Source: DATKQI01 sp035532755 (lineage in GTDB: Bacteria; Pseudomonadota; Alphaproteobacteria; Acetobacterales; Acetobacteraceae). Taken from it: a stretch of 18,265 nucleotides of DNA. Within the stretch, counting starts at the first letter, position 1. The number at the start of each line of letters is the position of its first letter. The translations under genes were made by a program, and so were the position numbers. Below the pieces are notes generated by a model. The model saw only the letters and a list, made by a program, of their open reading frames with translations. It had not been told where the DNA came from and made no database searches. The stretch lies in contig DATKQI010000354.1 in NCBI GenBank assembly GCA_035532755.1, positions 1-18,265 on the forward strand, in the 5' to 3' direction. Positions 1 to 6,506 of this stretch are shown in pieces.

Positions 1-1222
1 GCCGCGCGGCGCTGCCGCGGGATGCGGCGACGGTGCTCCATCGCGCCTCCCGCCACGCCGGCAGCAGGATGCCGGCGGCGGCCAGTGCCGCGCCGATCAG
101 GATCGCGATGCCAACCCACGGCAGCGCGGTGGCAAGCGCGCCCACCCGCCACCAGGCCAGCGTGGCCAGCAGCGCCAGCACAAGCCCGACCACCGTGCCG
201 CCCGCGCCGATCATGCCCGCTTCGGCCCCGGCCACCGCCAGCACCTGGGCCGTGGCAGCCCCACGGGTGCGCAGCAGTGCCGTTTCCCGCCGCCGCCGCG
301 CCGCCCCCGATGCGGCGACCGAGAGGGTGAACAACCCCGCCAGCACCACGCCCGGCACGCCGAGGAACAGGAACAGCACGCGCGCATACAGCGAATCGGT
401 CCGCGCGCCGGCCAGCCGCGCGGCCAGATTGTCCCCCACCACCGCGCTGCCAGCCACCCGGGCTTCCAGATTGTTCGCGGCATGCGTCACCTGCAGGAAG
501 GCCGCGCCCGGATCGGGTGAAAGATGGTTGTGCGCCAGCTTCACATGCAGTTGCAGGCGCACCGAATCCGGCCGCACCGCTGCCTGCGGATCGAACAGCG
601 CGTGCCACCGGGCTGATGGAAGGATCACCACATTGTCCGGCGGCGCCTGCAGCCCCGCGCCCTTCGGCAGCCCGATCCCCTGGAACATCGAATCCGCGTT
701 CGGCAGCGCCACCACGCCGGCCACCTTCACCTGCGCCGCGGGCAGGCCCACGCGCTCGATCGTCACGGCATCGCCGATGCTCACATGCAGGTTCGCCGCG
801 GTCTGCTGCGCGATCAGCGCGCCGTTCCAGGAACCGAGCAGCAGCCGGATCTGGTGCGGGAATTGCGCGCGGTAGCCGGCAGGCAGGCCCAGCACCTTGC
901 CCGGCCCGGTCGTCTGCTCGGTCTGGCCCGAGACCGCCTTGAACCCCGCCGCATTCGCGTAGCCCACGGCCCGCAGCGCGGTGGCGGGCGCGGCCTGCCC
1001 CAGCGCCTTCACCACCGCCGCCCGGTCCGCCCCGGGCAGCAGCTCGATCTGCCAATCGACCGGCACGCCCGCGATGGCCCGCCGCGTCATGCTGCGCGAT
1101 GCGGTGACGGTGAAGGTGCCGATCGCGATGACGAGCCCGACGGTGAGCCCCACGCCCAGGATCGCCCCGAACAGCCTGCCGGACCTGCCCGCGAGCAGCC
1201 CCCTGATCCAGATGCCGACCAT
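1..1222 (-). CDS. FtsX/MacB-type ABC transporter permease (3' end cut by window edge)
   Basis: Integral-membrane subunit of a MacB/LolCDE-like ABC system; 407 residues are visible and the frame runs off the left edge. The start is ATG at 1222, whose neighbourhood overlaps the end of the preceding ATPase gene (stop at 1229, 6 bp away), so the genes are almost certainly co-transcribed. A first hydrophobic segment lies near residues 18-38 (LFGAILGVGLTVGLVIAIGT). A long soluble domain follows, of the kind that sits in the periplasm in this family. Further membrane segments lie near residues 285-305, 335-360 and 368-390. A basic stretch (AARRRRETALLRTRGA) after the second segment matches the FtsX coupling region that contacts the ATPase. 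The gene was identified by translating the minus strand through to the edge. Substrate unknown; proteins of this type export lipoproteins, peptides or macrolides, or do mechanical work at the envelope. Confidence 0.85.
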   Translation of the reverse strand, partial: MVGIWIRGLLAGRSGRLFGAILGVGLTVGLVIAIGTFTVTASRSMTRRAIAGVPVDWQIELLPGADRAAVVKALGQAAPATALRAVGYANAAGFKAVSGQTEQTTGPGKVLGLPAGYRAQFPHQIRLLLGSWNGALIAQQTAANLHVSIGDAVTIERVGLPAAQVKVAGVVALPNADSMFQGIGLPKGAGLQAPPDNVVILPSARWHALFDPQAAVRPDSVRLQLHVKLAHNHLSPDPGAAFLQVTHAANNLEARVAGSAVVGDNLAARLAGARTDSLYARVLFLFLGVPGVVLAGLFTLSVAASGAARRRRETALLRTRGAATAQVLAVAGAEAGMIGAGGTVVGLVLALLATLAWWRVGALATALPWVGIAILIGAALAAAGILLPAWREARWSTVAASRGSAAR

Positions 1223-1228
1223 GCGTGC

Positions 1229-1903
1229 CTATTCCTGTTCCGTGCGAAGGCTGCCGTGCGCCATCTGCCACACGGTGCGCAGGCGCGCGGCGATGACGGG
1301 GTCATGCGTGGCGACGACGAGGGCCGTATCGCTTCCTTCCAGCGCGGCCAGCAGCACGTCGAACACATGCTGCGCCGTCGCGTGATCCAGTTGGCCGGTC
1401 GGCTCGTCCGCCAGGATCAGCTTCGGGGCGCCCACCAGCGCCCGGGCGAGGCCCACACGCTGCGCCTGCCCGCCCGACAGTTCCTCCGGCAGCTTGTCCG
1501 CAAGTCCGCCGAGCCCGACCGCATCGAGCGCCGCCACCGCCCGTTCCCGCGCCCCCTGGGCCTTCCCGCCCAGCAGCAGCGGCAGCGCGACGTTCTCGGC
1601 GAGGTCGAGCATCGGCAGCAGGCTCGCCGCCTGGAACACCATGCCGATCTTCCCCGGCCGCAGCGCCCACGCCTTCTCCGGCGGCGCCCCCAGCGCCGGC
1701 CAGCACAGCCCGCCGCCGGTCGGCGCGTCCAGCCCCGCCATCAGATGCAGCAGCGTGGACTTGCCGCTGCCCGAGGCGCCGGTGAGCGCGATGCGATCTC
1801 CGGCCTGCACCCGGAACGACGCCGGCAGCAGGGCTTGCACCGTCTGCCCGCCCAGCGGGAAATCCCGGCCGAGCGCGACGGCTTCAACGATCGGTCTGGC
1901 CAT
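1229..1903 (-). CDS. ABC transporter ATP-binding protein (MacB/LolD-like), second of tandem pair
   Basis: Cytoplasmic ATPase subunit of about 224 aa. It has Walker A (TGASGSGKST), Q-loop (MVFQAASLLP), signature (LSGGQAQR), Walker B (LILADEPTGQLD) and H-loop (VVATHDP). The wording of these motifs is that of the LolD/MacB/FtsE branch, whose partners are FtsX-type permeases, in agreement with the next gene. I chose the ATG at 1903 because GGAAGGG lies a few bases upstream. An in-frame start at 1924 would add seven residues and overlap the previous gene by 41 bp; the chosen start overlaps by 20 bp. All catalytic motifs look intact, so it is probably functional. Confidence 0.92.
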   Translation of the reverse strand: MARPIVEAVALGRDFPLGGQTVQALLPASFRVQAGDRIALTGASGSGKSTLLHLMAGLDAPTGGGLCWPALGAPPEKAWALRPGKIGMVFQAASLLPMLDLAENVALPLLLGGKAQGARERAVAALDAVGLGGLADKLPEELSGGQAQRVGLARALVGAPKLILADEPTGQLDHATAQHVFDVLLAALEGSDTALVVATHDPVIAARLRTVWQMAHGSLRTEQE

Positions 1904-2567
1904 CGGAGACCCTTCCGTCCTCAATGCGAATGACGCGATCGGCCCGCGCTGCCAGTGCCGGGCTGTGGGTGGCGATCAGCGCGGCCATGCCGGCATCGCG
2001 CTGCTCATCCAGCAGATGCAGCAGCAGCGCCTCGGTCTGCCCGTCCACCTCCCCGGTCGGCTCGTCGGCGAGCAGCACGGCGGGGGCCGCGGCCAGCGCC
2101 ACCGCAAGCCCCGCGCGCGCGGCCTCTCCGCCCGAAAGCTGCCCGGGCAGAGAATTTCGGCGCGGCAGCAGCCCCACGCTGGCCAGCAGCGCATCCATCC
2201 GCGCCGCATCCGGCTTGCCGGCGAGGCGCATCTGCAAGCGGATGTTGTCGGAGACCGAGAGCACATCGAACAGGTTGCCCGCCTGCAGCAAGATGCCGAT
2301 GCATCCGGCGCGGCGGCGGGCCCGCTCGGCTTCCGGACGGCGCGTCAGCCGTTCGCCCTGCAGCACCACATGCCCGCCATCCGGCTCATCGAGGCCGGCG
2401 AGACAGGCGAGGAGGGTGGATTTGCCGCTGCCGGACGGGCCGACCAGCGCCACCATCTCCCCTGGGTGCACGACGAGGCTCACGCCGCGCAGCGCGAGCG
2501 TCTCGGCCTCTCCGGCGTGGAAGAAGCGGTAGAGATCGACCGCCTGGATCGCGGGGTTCAGTTCCAT
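1884..2567 (-). CDS. ABC transporter ATP-binding protein (MacB/LolD-like), first of tandem pair
   Basis: Second ATPase of the same system, about 227 aa from ATG at 2567. Motifs in order: Walker A (GPSGSGKST), Q-loop (ILLQAGNLFD), signature (LSGGEAARAG), Walker B (VLLADEPTGEVDG) and H-loop (IATHSP). A GTG at 2594 would extend it by nine residues but would lie deeper in the preceding gene; the ATG start overlaps that gene by only 10 bp. The signature differs from its neighbour's (LSGGE instead of LSGGQ), so the two ATPases are not a recent duplication. Two different ATPases in front of an FtsX permease suggest either a heterodimeric nucleotide-binding pair or two permeases, the second lying beyond the left edge. 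Confidence 0.92.
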   Translation of the reverse strand: MELNPAIQAVDLYRFFHAGEAETLALRGVSLVVHPGEMVALVGPSGSGKSTLLACLAGLDEPDGGHVVLQGERLTRRPEAERARRRAGCIGILLQAGNLFDVLSVSDNIRLQMRLAGKPDAARMDALLASVGLLPRRNSLPGQLSGGEAARAGLAVALAAAPAVLLADEPTGEVDGQTEALLLHLLDEQRDAGMAALIATHSPALAARADRVIRIEDGRVSDGQTDR

Positions 2568-3154
2568 CGGAAGCTGCGCGCGATCAGCCGCCACTGGTCC
2601 ACGTTGTCCGCCCCGAACGGCGCCGACAGAGTGAGCGTGGCGAGCTTGCCGCCCTTCCAGAACAGATAGCGATCGTTCTCCAGCCGGATCGCCTTGCCGG
2701 TCACGGCATTGGGGGCGGAGTTGGAGCTGTAGGCGATCAGCACGGCCGGCCCGCCGGGCAGGGACATCGCGGCGATCTTCGAGATCCGCACCGCCATGGG
2801 CGAGCGTGCGAGCAGCGCCGCCTGATCCTGCTTCACGCCGGCCACGCTCGGCGCCGTGGCCGCCGTGCCCATGCGCACGGCAAGCCCGTCATAGGCGGAG
2901 GTGAACGCCACATGGTGCGCCGCGACGCGCCGTGCCCAGCCTTCCGGCACCTTGATCGAGAATCCCCAAGGTGCGTGGTAATCGATGAAAACCTGCGTGT
3001 CCGGAATATCCCCCGGCGGATGCGGGATGGGCGGCAGCGGCACCTGTCGCGCGGCGAGCGGGGCTGCGGCCTGTGCGGGCGAAAGGGCGGGGAAGGCCGC
3101 CGTGCCCAGCAGGGCGGCGGCGAGAACCAGCGACGATCGGGCGTTCAACGGCAT
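2558..3154 (-). CDS. secreted protein of unknown function, first gene of the ABC operon
   Basis: A 198-aa protein I cannot assign to a named family. Residues 1-30 form a signal peptide (basic MPLNAR start, then an Ala/Leu-rich core ending in AQAAA), so it is probably periplasmic. There is no lipobox cysteine. A proline-rich linker follows (PLPPIPHPPGD), then an apparently globular domain with WGFSIKVPEGW near residue 62 and a C-terminal DQWRLIARSFRW. That layout resembles small PsbP- or DcrB-like extracytoplasmic domains, but this is only a resemblance. The start is ATG at 3154, with GAGGA about 8 bp upstream. It overlaps the first ATPase by 10 bp, so it probably acts with the transporter as a periplasmic partner or substrate-handling factor. 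Confidence 0.8.
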   Translation of the reverse strand: MPLNARSSLVLAAALLGTAAFPALSPAQAAAPLAARQVPLPPIPHPPGDIPDTQVFIDYHAPWGFSIKVPEGWARRVAAHHVAFTSAYDGLAVRMGTAATAPSVAGVKQDQAALLARSPMAVRISKIAAMSLPGGPAVLIAYSSNSAPNAVTGKAIRLENDRYLFWKGGKLATLTLSAPFGADNVDQWRLIARSFRWN

Positions 3155-3241
3155 CGGGGCGCATCCTCAACTGTCGGTCGCGCTCCTTGCGGGGCGCGGC
3201 GGCACTGTGATGCGGCCGGGATCGGGAAATCATGGCCTCAA

Positions 3242-3259
3242 GATTGGGAATCCCCAATC
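3242..3259. promoter_or_regulatory. inverted repeat upstream of the ABC operon
   Basis: A perfect 7-bp inverted repeat (GATTGGG / CCCAATC) with a 4-nt loop lies between the end of the LysR-type gene and the start of the secreted-protein gene. It could be a repressor operator for the ABC operon, or a weak hairpin ending the regulator transcript. No T-tract follows on the minus strand, so a classic intrinsic terminator is unlikely. Confidence 0.35.
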
Positions 3260-3334
3260 AAGCCGGCGGCCGTGATCGGGTCAGCTGAGGAGATACCTGG
3301 AACCGATCGCGATTCCACGCCCGCAGGTCGCGCC

Positions 3335-4267
3335 TCACGCAATGGCGCCCGGTGATGCTTCCGGCGCGAGCAGCAGTTTGTAGGAAAGCTCCGTCTCCCG
3401 CGCGCGGGCCACCTCCAGAACTGCCGAGGCGAGCCGCATGCTGCCGGGCGGCTGGGCGCGGCCGGCGCGGGTGATCAGGCTCAGCACGCGCACCGCTTCA
3501 GGATCCTCTACCGGGACAAAGCAGAGCCCGGCCTCGCCCTGCAACCGGCACAGGCGCGGCAGAACGGTGATGCCGACGCCGACGCGCACCATCGCCAGCA
3601 GGGAGGTGACATTGCGGACCTGCAGGTGAGCCGCCCGTGCCGTGGCCAGGAATTCTGGATTGACCACGCCGCCATAGCTGCCGTTGGCGAGGAAGCGCCG
3701 GCCAAGAAGCGCACGCCATGGGAGGGGGTGTTTCACGCGCGCCAGCCGATCATCGGCCCGGCAGACCACGTCCAGGCGATCGGCCAGCACCGGCATCAGG
3801 GACAGGTCGGGTGTGGGGCGCGACAGGCTGGCGAAGGCGGCGTCCACTGCGCCTTTCGCCACCGCTTCCACCGCCGCGCGCGAATCCATGTCGCGCACCT
3901 GCACCGCGAGCAGCGGCGCCGTGGCGCGCAGCTTCAGGATGGCCGCCGGCATGAAGGCGACCGCGACGCTGGGCACGCAGGCGATATCGCATTGCCCGGC
4001 CTCGGTGCCGGCAAACGCGCGGATCGCCGCGGCGGCGCGGTCGAAATGGGCGATCACGTCCCGCGCCTCGTTCAACACCTGCTGGCCGAGCCGTGTCGGG
4101 TGCGCGCGGCGTCCGCCCTCGAACAACGCGGCGCCGAGCTCGGCCTCCATCTGGCGCAGCATCATGGAAACGGCGGACGGGCTGCGGCCGAGCCGCTCGG
4201 CGGCGGCGCGGATGCCCCCCGCATCGGCGATCGCCACCGCCACGCGCAGCCCGGGCATGCCGATCAT
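3335..4267 (-). CDS. LysR-type transcriptional regulator
   Basis: A 310-aa regulator with the standard LTTR layout. An N-terminal winged helix-turn-helix occupies about residues 1-65 (AAAERLGRSPSAVSMMLRQME ahead of the TRLGQQVL wing/linker), followed by a two-lobed effector domain. The frame is open further upstream to 4423, but the conserved LTTR beginning (MIGMPGLRVAVAIADAGG) and the family's usual length place the start at ATG 4267, with GGAA about 6 bp upstream. ATG 4258 is an alternative. It is transcribed away from the plus-strand operon starting at 4402, and the shared gap contains a strong LTTR-like palindrome. The standard inference is that it controls that operon in response to a pathway metabolite, and probably itself. 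The effector cannot be read from sequence. Confidence 0.93.
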   Translation of the reverse strand: MIGMPGLRVAVAIADAGGIRAAAERLGRSPSAVSMMLRQMEAELGAALFEGGRRAHPTRLGQQVLNEARDVIAHFDRAAAAIRAFAGTEAGQCDIACVPSVAVAFMPAAILKLRATAPLLAVQVRDMDSRAAVEAVAKGAVDAAFASLSRPTPDLSLMPVLADRLDVVCRADDRLARVKHPLPWRALLGRRFLANGSYGGVVNPEFLATARAAHLQVRNVTSLLAMVRVGVGITVLPRLCRLQGEAGLCFVPVEDPEAVRVLSLITRAGRAQPPGSMRLASAVLEVARARETELSYKLLLAPEASPGAIA

Positions 4268-4280
4268 CGATTTCCGAACC

Positions 4281-4299
4281 CGTTCAGTTTCACTGAACG
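4281..4299. promoter_or_regulatory. probable LysR-type regulator operator
   Basis: A perfect palindrome with 8-bp arms and a 3-nt centre: CGTTCAGT, TTC, ACTGAACG. Inside it, TCAG...CTGA fits the LTTR consensus T-N11-A with dyad symmetry. It lies 14 bp upstream of the regulator start codon and about 100 bp upstream of the divergent operon, the usual position for LTTR autoregulation and divergent activation. A partial second ACTGAA at 4322-4327 could be part of an activation half-site. Confidence 0.7.
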
Positions 4300-4327
4300 A
4301 AGATACAGAAGTTCGCGGTTGACTGAA
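4300..4327 (-). promoter_or_regulatory. possible promoter of the LysR-type gene
   Basis: On the minus strand, TTCAGT (4327-4322) and TATCTT (4305-4300) are separated by 16 bp and resemble sigma-70 -35 and -10 boxes. The palindrome lies immediately downstream, where a bound regulator would block transcription, consistent with autorepression. The match is modest. Confidence 0.3.
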
Positions 4328-4348
4328 AGCATCGCGGGCGCGGACGAT
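4319..4348 (+). promoter_or_regulatory. possible promoter of the five-gene operon
   Basis: TTGACT at 4319-4324 is a good -35 hexamer. The best -10 candidate 18 bp further on (GACGAT at 4343-4348) is poor, as expected for an activator-dependent promoter. The LTTR palindrome lies about 20 bp upstream of the -35 box, a plausible activating position. Confidence 0.3.
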
Positions 4349-4401
4349 AAGGAACTGGCGGCCCTGAGCGGAGGCTGCCCAGGGCTTCAGGGAGGCAGGC
4401 C

Positions 4402-5466
4402 ATGCCGCGTTTCCAACCGCCATCTGTCCGGCCGGGGAGTGAATTGGGGGCCGAATTGTTCGGCGGCCGGGCGATGCTGATCGACGGGCTGCAATTCTGC
4501 CGCTGGTCGCGCGAAGTGTTCGCGCAGATGCGCGAAGCGGGGCTTTCGGCCGTTCATGTGACGCTCGCCTATCATGAAGGGTTCCGCGCCACGGTGGATC
4601 GCATCGTCGAGTGGAACTGGCGGTTCCGCGAGAACGCCGACCTGATCGTGCAAGCGACCTCGGCCGCGGAGATCGAGCGCGCGCATGAGGAAGGCCGCAC
4701 CGCCGTCGTGTTCGGGCTGCAGAACCCGTTGCCTGTCGAGGACGATCTGGGGCTGGTGCAGGTGCTGCACACGCTCGGCGTGCGCTTCATGCAGCTGACC
4801 TACAACAACCAGTCCCTCCTGGGATGCGGCTGGGCGGAGGAGGAGGATTCCGGCATCACCCGCATGGGGCGGGAGGTAATCGCGGAGATGAATCGCCTCG
4901 GCATGGTGATCGACATGTCGCATGCCGCCGAGCGGACGACGCTGGAAGCGATCGAGTTCTCGGCGCGACCGATCGCCGTGACGCATGCCAACCCCTCGGC
5001 GTGGAAGCCGACCGGCCGCAACAAATCGGCGCCCGTCCTGCGTGCGCTGGCGCAATCCGGCGGGATGCTGGGCCTGTCGCTGTATCCGCATCATCTGCGC
5101 GACGGTTCGGCAACCACGCTGGAGGTGTTCTGCGCCATGGCGGCGGAGGTTGCGGAGACGATCGGTGTGGCACAGCTCGGCATCGGCTCCGATCTCTGCC
5201 TGGACCAGCCCGATACGGTGGTGCAGTGGATGCGGGAAGGCCGCTGGACGCGACCGGCTCCGGGCGCGGCGCGGCCGGCATTCCCTCCGCAGCCCGGATG
5301 GTTCCACGACAGCCGTGGCTTCGCCAACCTGGCGCGCGGGCTGCGCGCCGCCGGCTTTGCCGAGGCGGATGCCGCGGCGGTGCTGGGCGGCAACTGGCTG
5401 CGCTTCATGGGCGAGGCCTTCGCGCCCGGCGAGGCGGCGGGCCGGCCCGCCTTGGTGGCGGTCTGA
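4402..5466 (+). CDS. peptidase M19 (renal dipeptidase)-fold protein with altered metal site
   Basis: A 354-aa cytoplasmic protein of the membrane dipeptidase/M19 amidohydrolase fold. Landmarks along the family are clear: IDG at 27-29, VEDDL at 112-116, LGVRFMQLTYNN at 125-136, the metal-ligand histidines H174 (DMSH) and H195 (VTHAN), GIGSD at 260-264 and GGNWLR at 329-334. The first metal motif, normally DGHND, reads DGLQF, so both HxD ligands are lost. The bridging Glu, normally GIEG, reads GLQN, with Q107 in its place. It is therefore unlikely to be an ordinary binuclear zinc dipeptidase. From memory, a subfamily with this same altered motif occurs beside DUF3726 and Ldh-family genes, which would make the change selected and not decay. 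The start ATG has GGAGG 6 bp upstream. It is first in the operon; the next gene begins 3 bp after its stop. Confidence 0.88.
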   Translation: MPRFQPPSVRPGSELGAELFGGRAMLIDGLQFCRWSREVFAQMREAGLSAVHVTLAYHEGFRATVDRIVEWNWRFRENADLIVQATSAAEIERAHEEGRTAVVFGLQNPLPVEDDLGLVQVLHTLGVRFMQLTYNNQSLLGCGWAEEEDSGITRMGREVIAEMNRLGMVIDMSHAAERTTLEAIEFSARPIAVTHANPSAWKPTGRNKSAPVLRALAQSGGMLGLSLYPHHLRDGSATTLEVFCAMAAEVAETIGVAQLGIGSDLCLDQPDTVVQWMREGRWTRPAPGAARPAFPPQPGWFHDSRGFANLARGLRAAGFAEADAAAVLGGNWLRFMGEAFAPGEAAGRPALVAV

Positions 5467-5469
5467 GCC

Positions 5470-6501
5470 ATGATGGCGGAGCGCATGCGTGCCACCGAGA
5501 TCGAACGACTGGCCGAGGCGGCGTTGCGTGCGCACGGCGCGCGGGCGGAAGCCGCCGGTTCGCTGGCGCGCGCCGTGGCGGCGGCGGAGCGGGACGGGCT
5601 TGCCTCCCATGGCCTTGCCTATCTGCCGACCTATTGCGAGCATCTCGATTGCGGCAAGGTGGACGGCACGGCGGAGCCGGAGCTGACGCGCCCGGCGCCG
5701 TCGGTCGTCGCTGTCGATGCGCGGACCGGCTTTGCGCATCCAGCGATTGATCTCGGCCTCGCGGCAGTGATGCCGCTTGCGTGTGCGCAGGGTGTTGCCG
5801 TGCTGGCGATCCGCAATTCGTACAACTGCGGCGTGCTCGGCTACCATACCGAGCGTATCGCGGCGCAGGGGCTGGTCGGGCTCGGCTTCACCAACGCGCC
5901 GGCTTCGATCGCGCCCTGGGGCGCGCTGCGACCGGTGCTCGGCACCAACCCTTGGTCGCTCGCCGTGCCGGGCGAAGGCGGGGCGGCTTTTGTCATCGAC
6001 CAGAGCGCGAGCGTGGTCGCGAAAAGCGAGGTGATGAAACGCGCCCGCGCGGGCGAGACACTGCCGGCGGGCTGGGCGCTGGACGAGGCGGGCCAGCCGA
6101 CGACGGACCCGGCGGCCGCGCTGCGCGGCACGATGATGCCGTCGGGCGGCTACAAGGGCGTTGGCGCGGCGCTGCTGGTCGAAGTCATGGCCGCCTGCCT
6201 GACCGGCGCCACGCCGGGCATCGCGGCGAGCCCGTTCTCCGGCACGGCCGGCGGCCCGCCGCGCACCGGCCAGATGTTCATCGTGTTCGATGCGGCGGCG
6301 ATTTCGGGCGGCCAGTTCGCGGCGCGGCTGGCGACGGTGGCCGAGGCCTTCACGGCCGATGCCGGCGCACACTTGCCCGGAGCGCGACGGGCGGCGGCGC
6401 GCGCCGCCGCGGACCGCGACGGCATTGCGATCGACGGCGCGCTGCTGGCCCGCGTGCGCGGATTGGCGCACCGACCTGTCCCGGCGGCGCCAAACCCGTG
6501 A
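5470..6501 (+). CDS. Ldh-family (malate/sulfolactate/imine reductase type) NAD(P)H oxidoreductase
   Basis: A 343-aa enzyme of the LDH2/malate-lactate dehydrogenase family. Members reduce 2-oxo acids or cyclic imines such as pyrroline-2-carboxylate with NAD(P)H. Visible motifs are ASHG at 45-48 (the family's conserved His region), GTNPWSLAVP at 158-167, FVID at 174-177, GWALDEAGQPTTDP at 201-214 and GGYKGVG at 226-232. The usual NSxHxG motif reads NSYNCG (116-121), so a commonly conserved histidine is Asn119; this may mark a subfamily with different substrate geometry. ATG ATG at 5470 follows the previous stop by 3 bp, so translation is probably coupled. Substrate unknown; an imine or oxo-acid intermediate of the operon's pathway is the natural guess. 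Confidence 0.9.
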   Translation: MMAERMRATEIERLAEAALRAHGARAEAAGSLARAVAAAERDGLASHGLAYLPTYCEHLDCGKVDGTAEPELTRPAPSVVAVDARTGFAHPAIDLGLAAVMPLACAQGVAVLAIRNSYNCGVLGYHTERIAAQGLVGLGFTNAPASIAPWGALRPVLGTNPWSLAVPGEGGAAFVIDQSASVVAKSEVMKRARAGETLPAGWALDEAGQPTTDPAAALRGTMMPSGGYKGVGAALLVEVMAACLTGATPGIAASPFSGTAGGPPRTGQMFIVFDAAAISGGQFAARLATVAEAFTADAGAHLPGARRAAARAAADRDGIAIDGALLARVRGLAHRPVPAAPNP

Positions 6502-6506
6502 GCCCC

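Noticed and set aside
5781..6506. Upstream extension of the 558-aa protein frame to 5781
   Set aside because: The Ldh-family gene occupies this stretch in another frame with conserved motifs; the extension reads as Arg/Gly-rich noise until about 6507.
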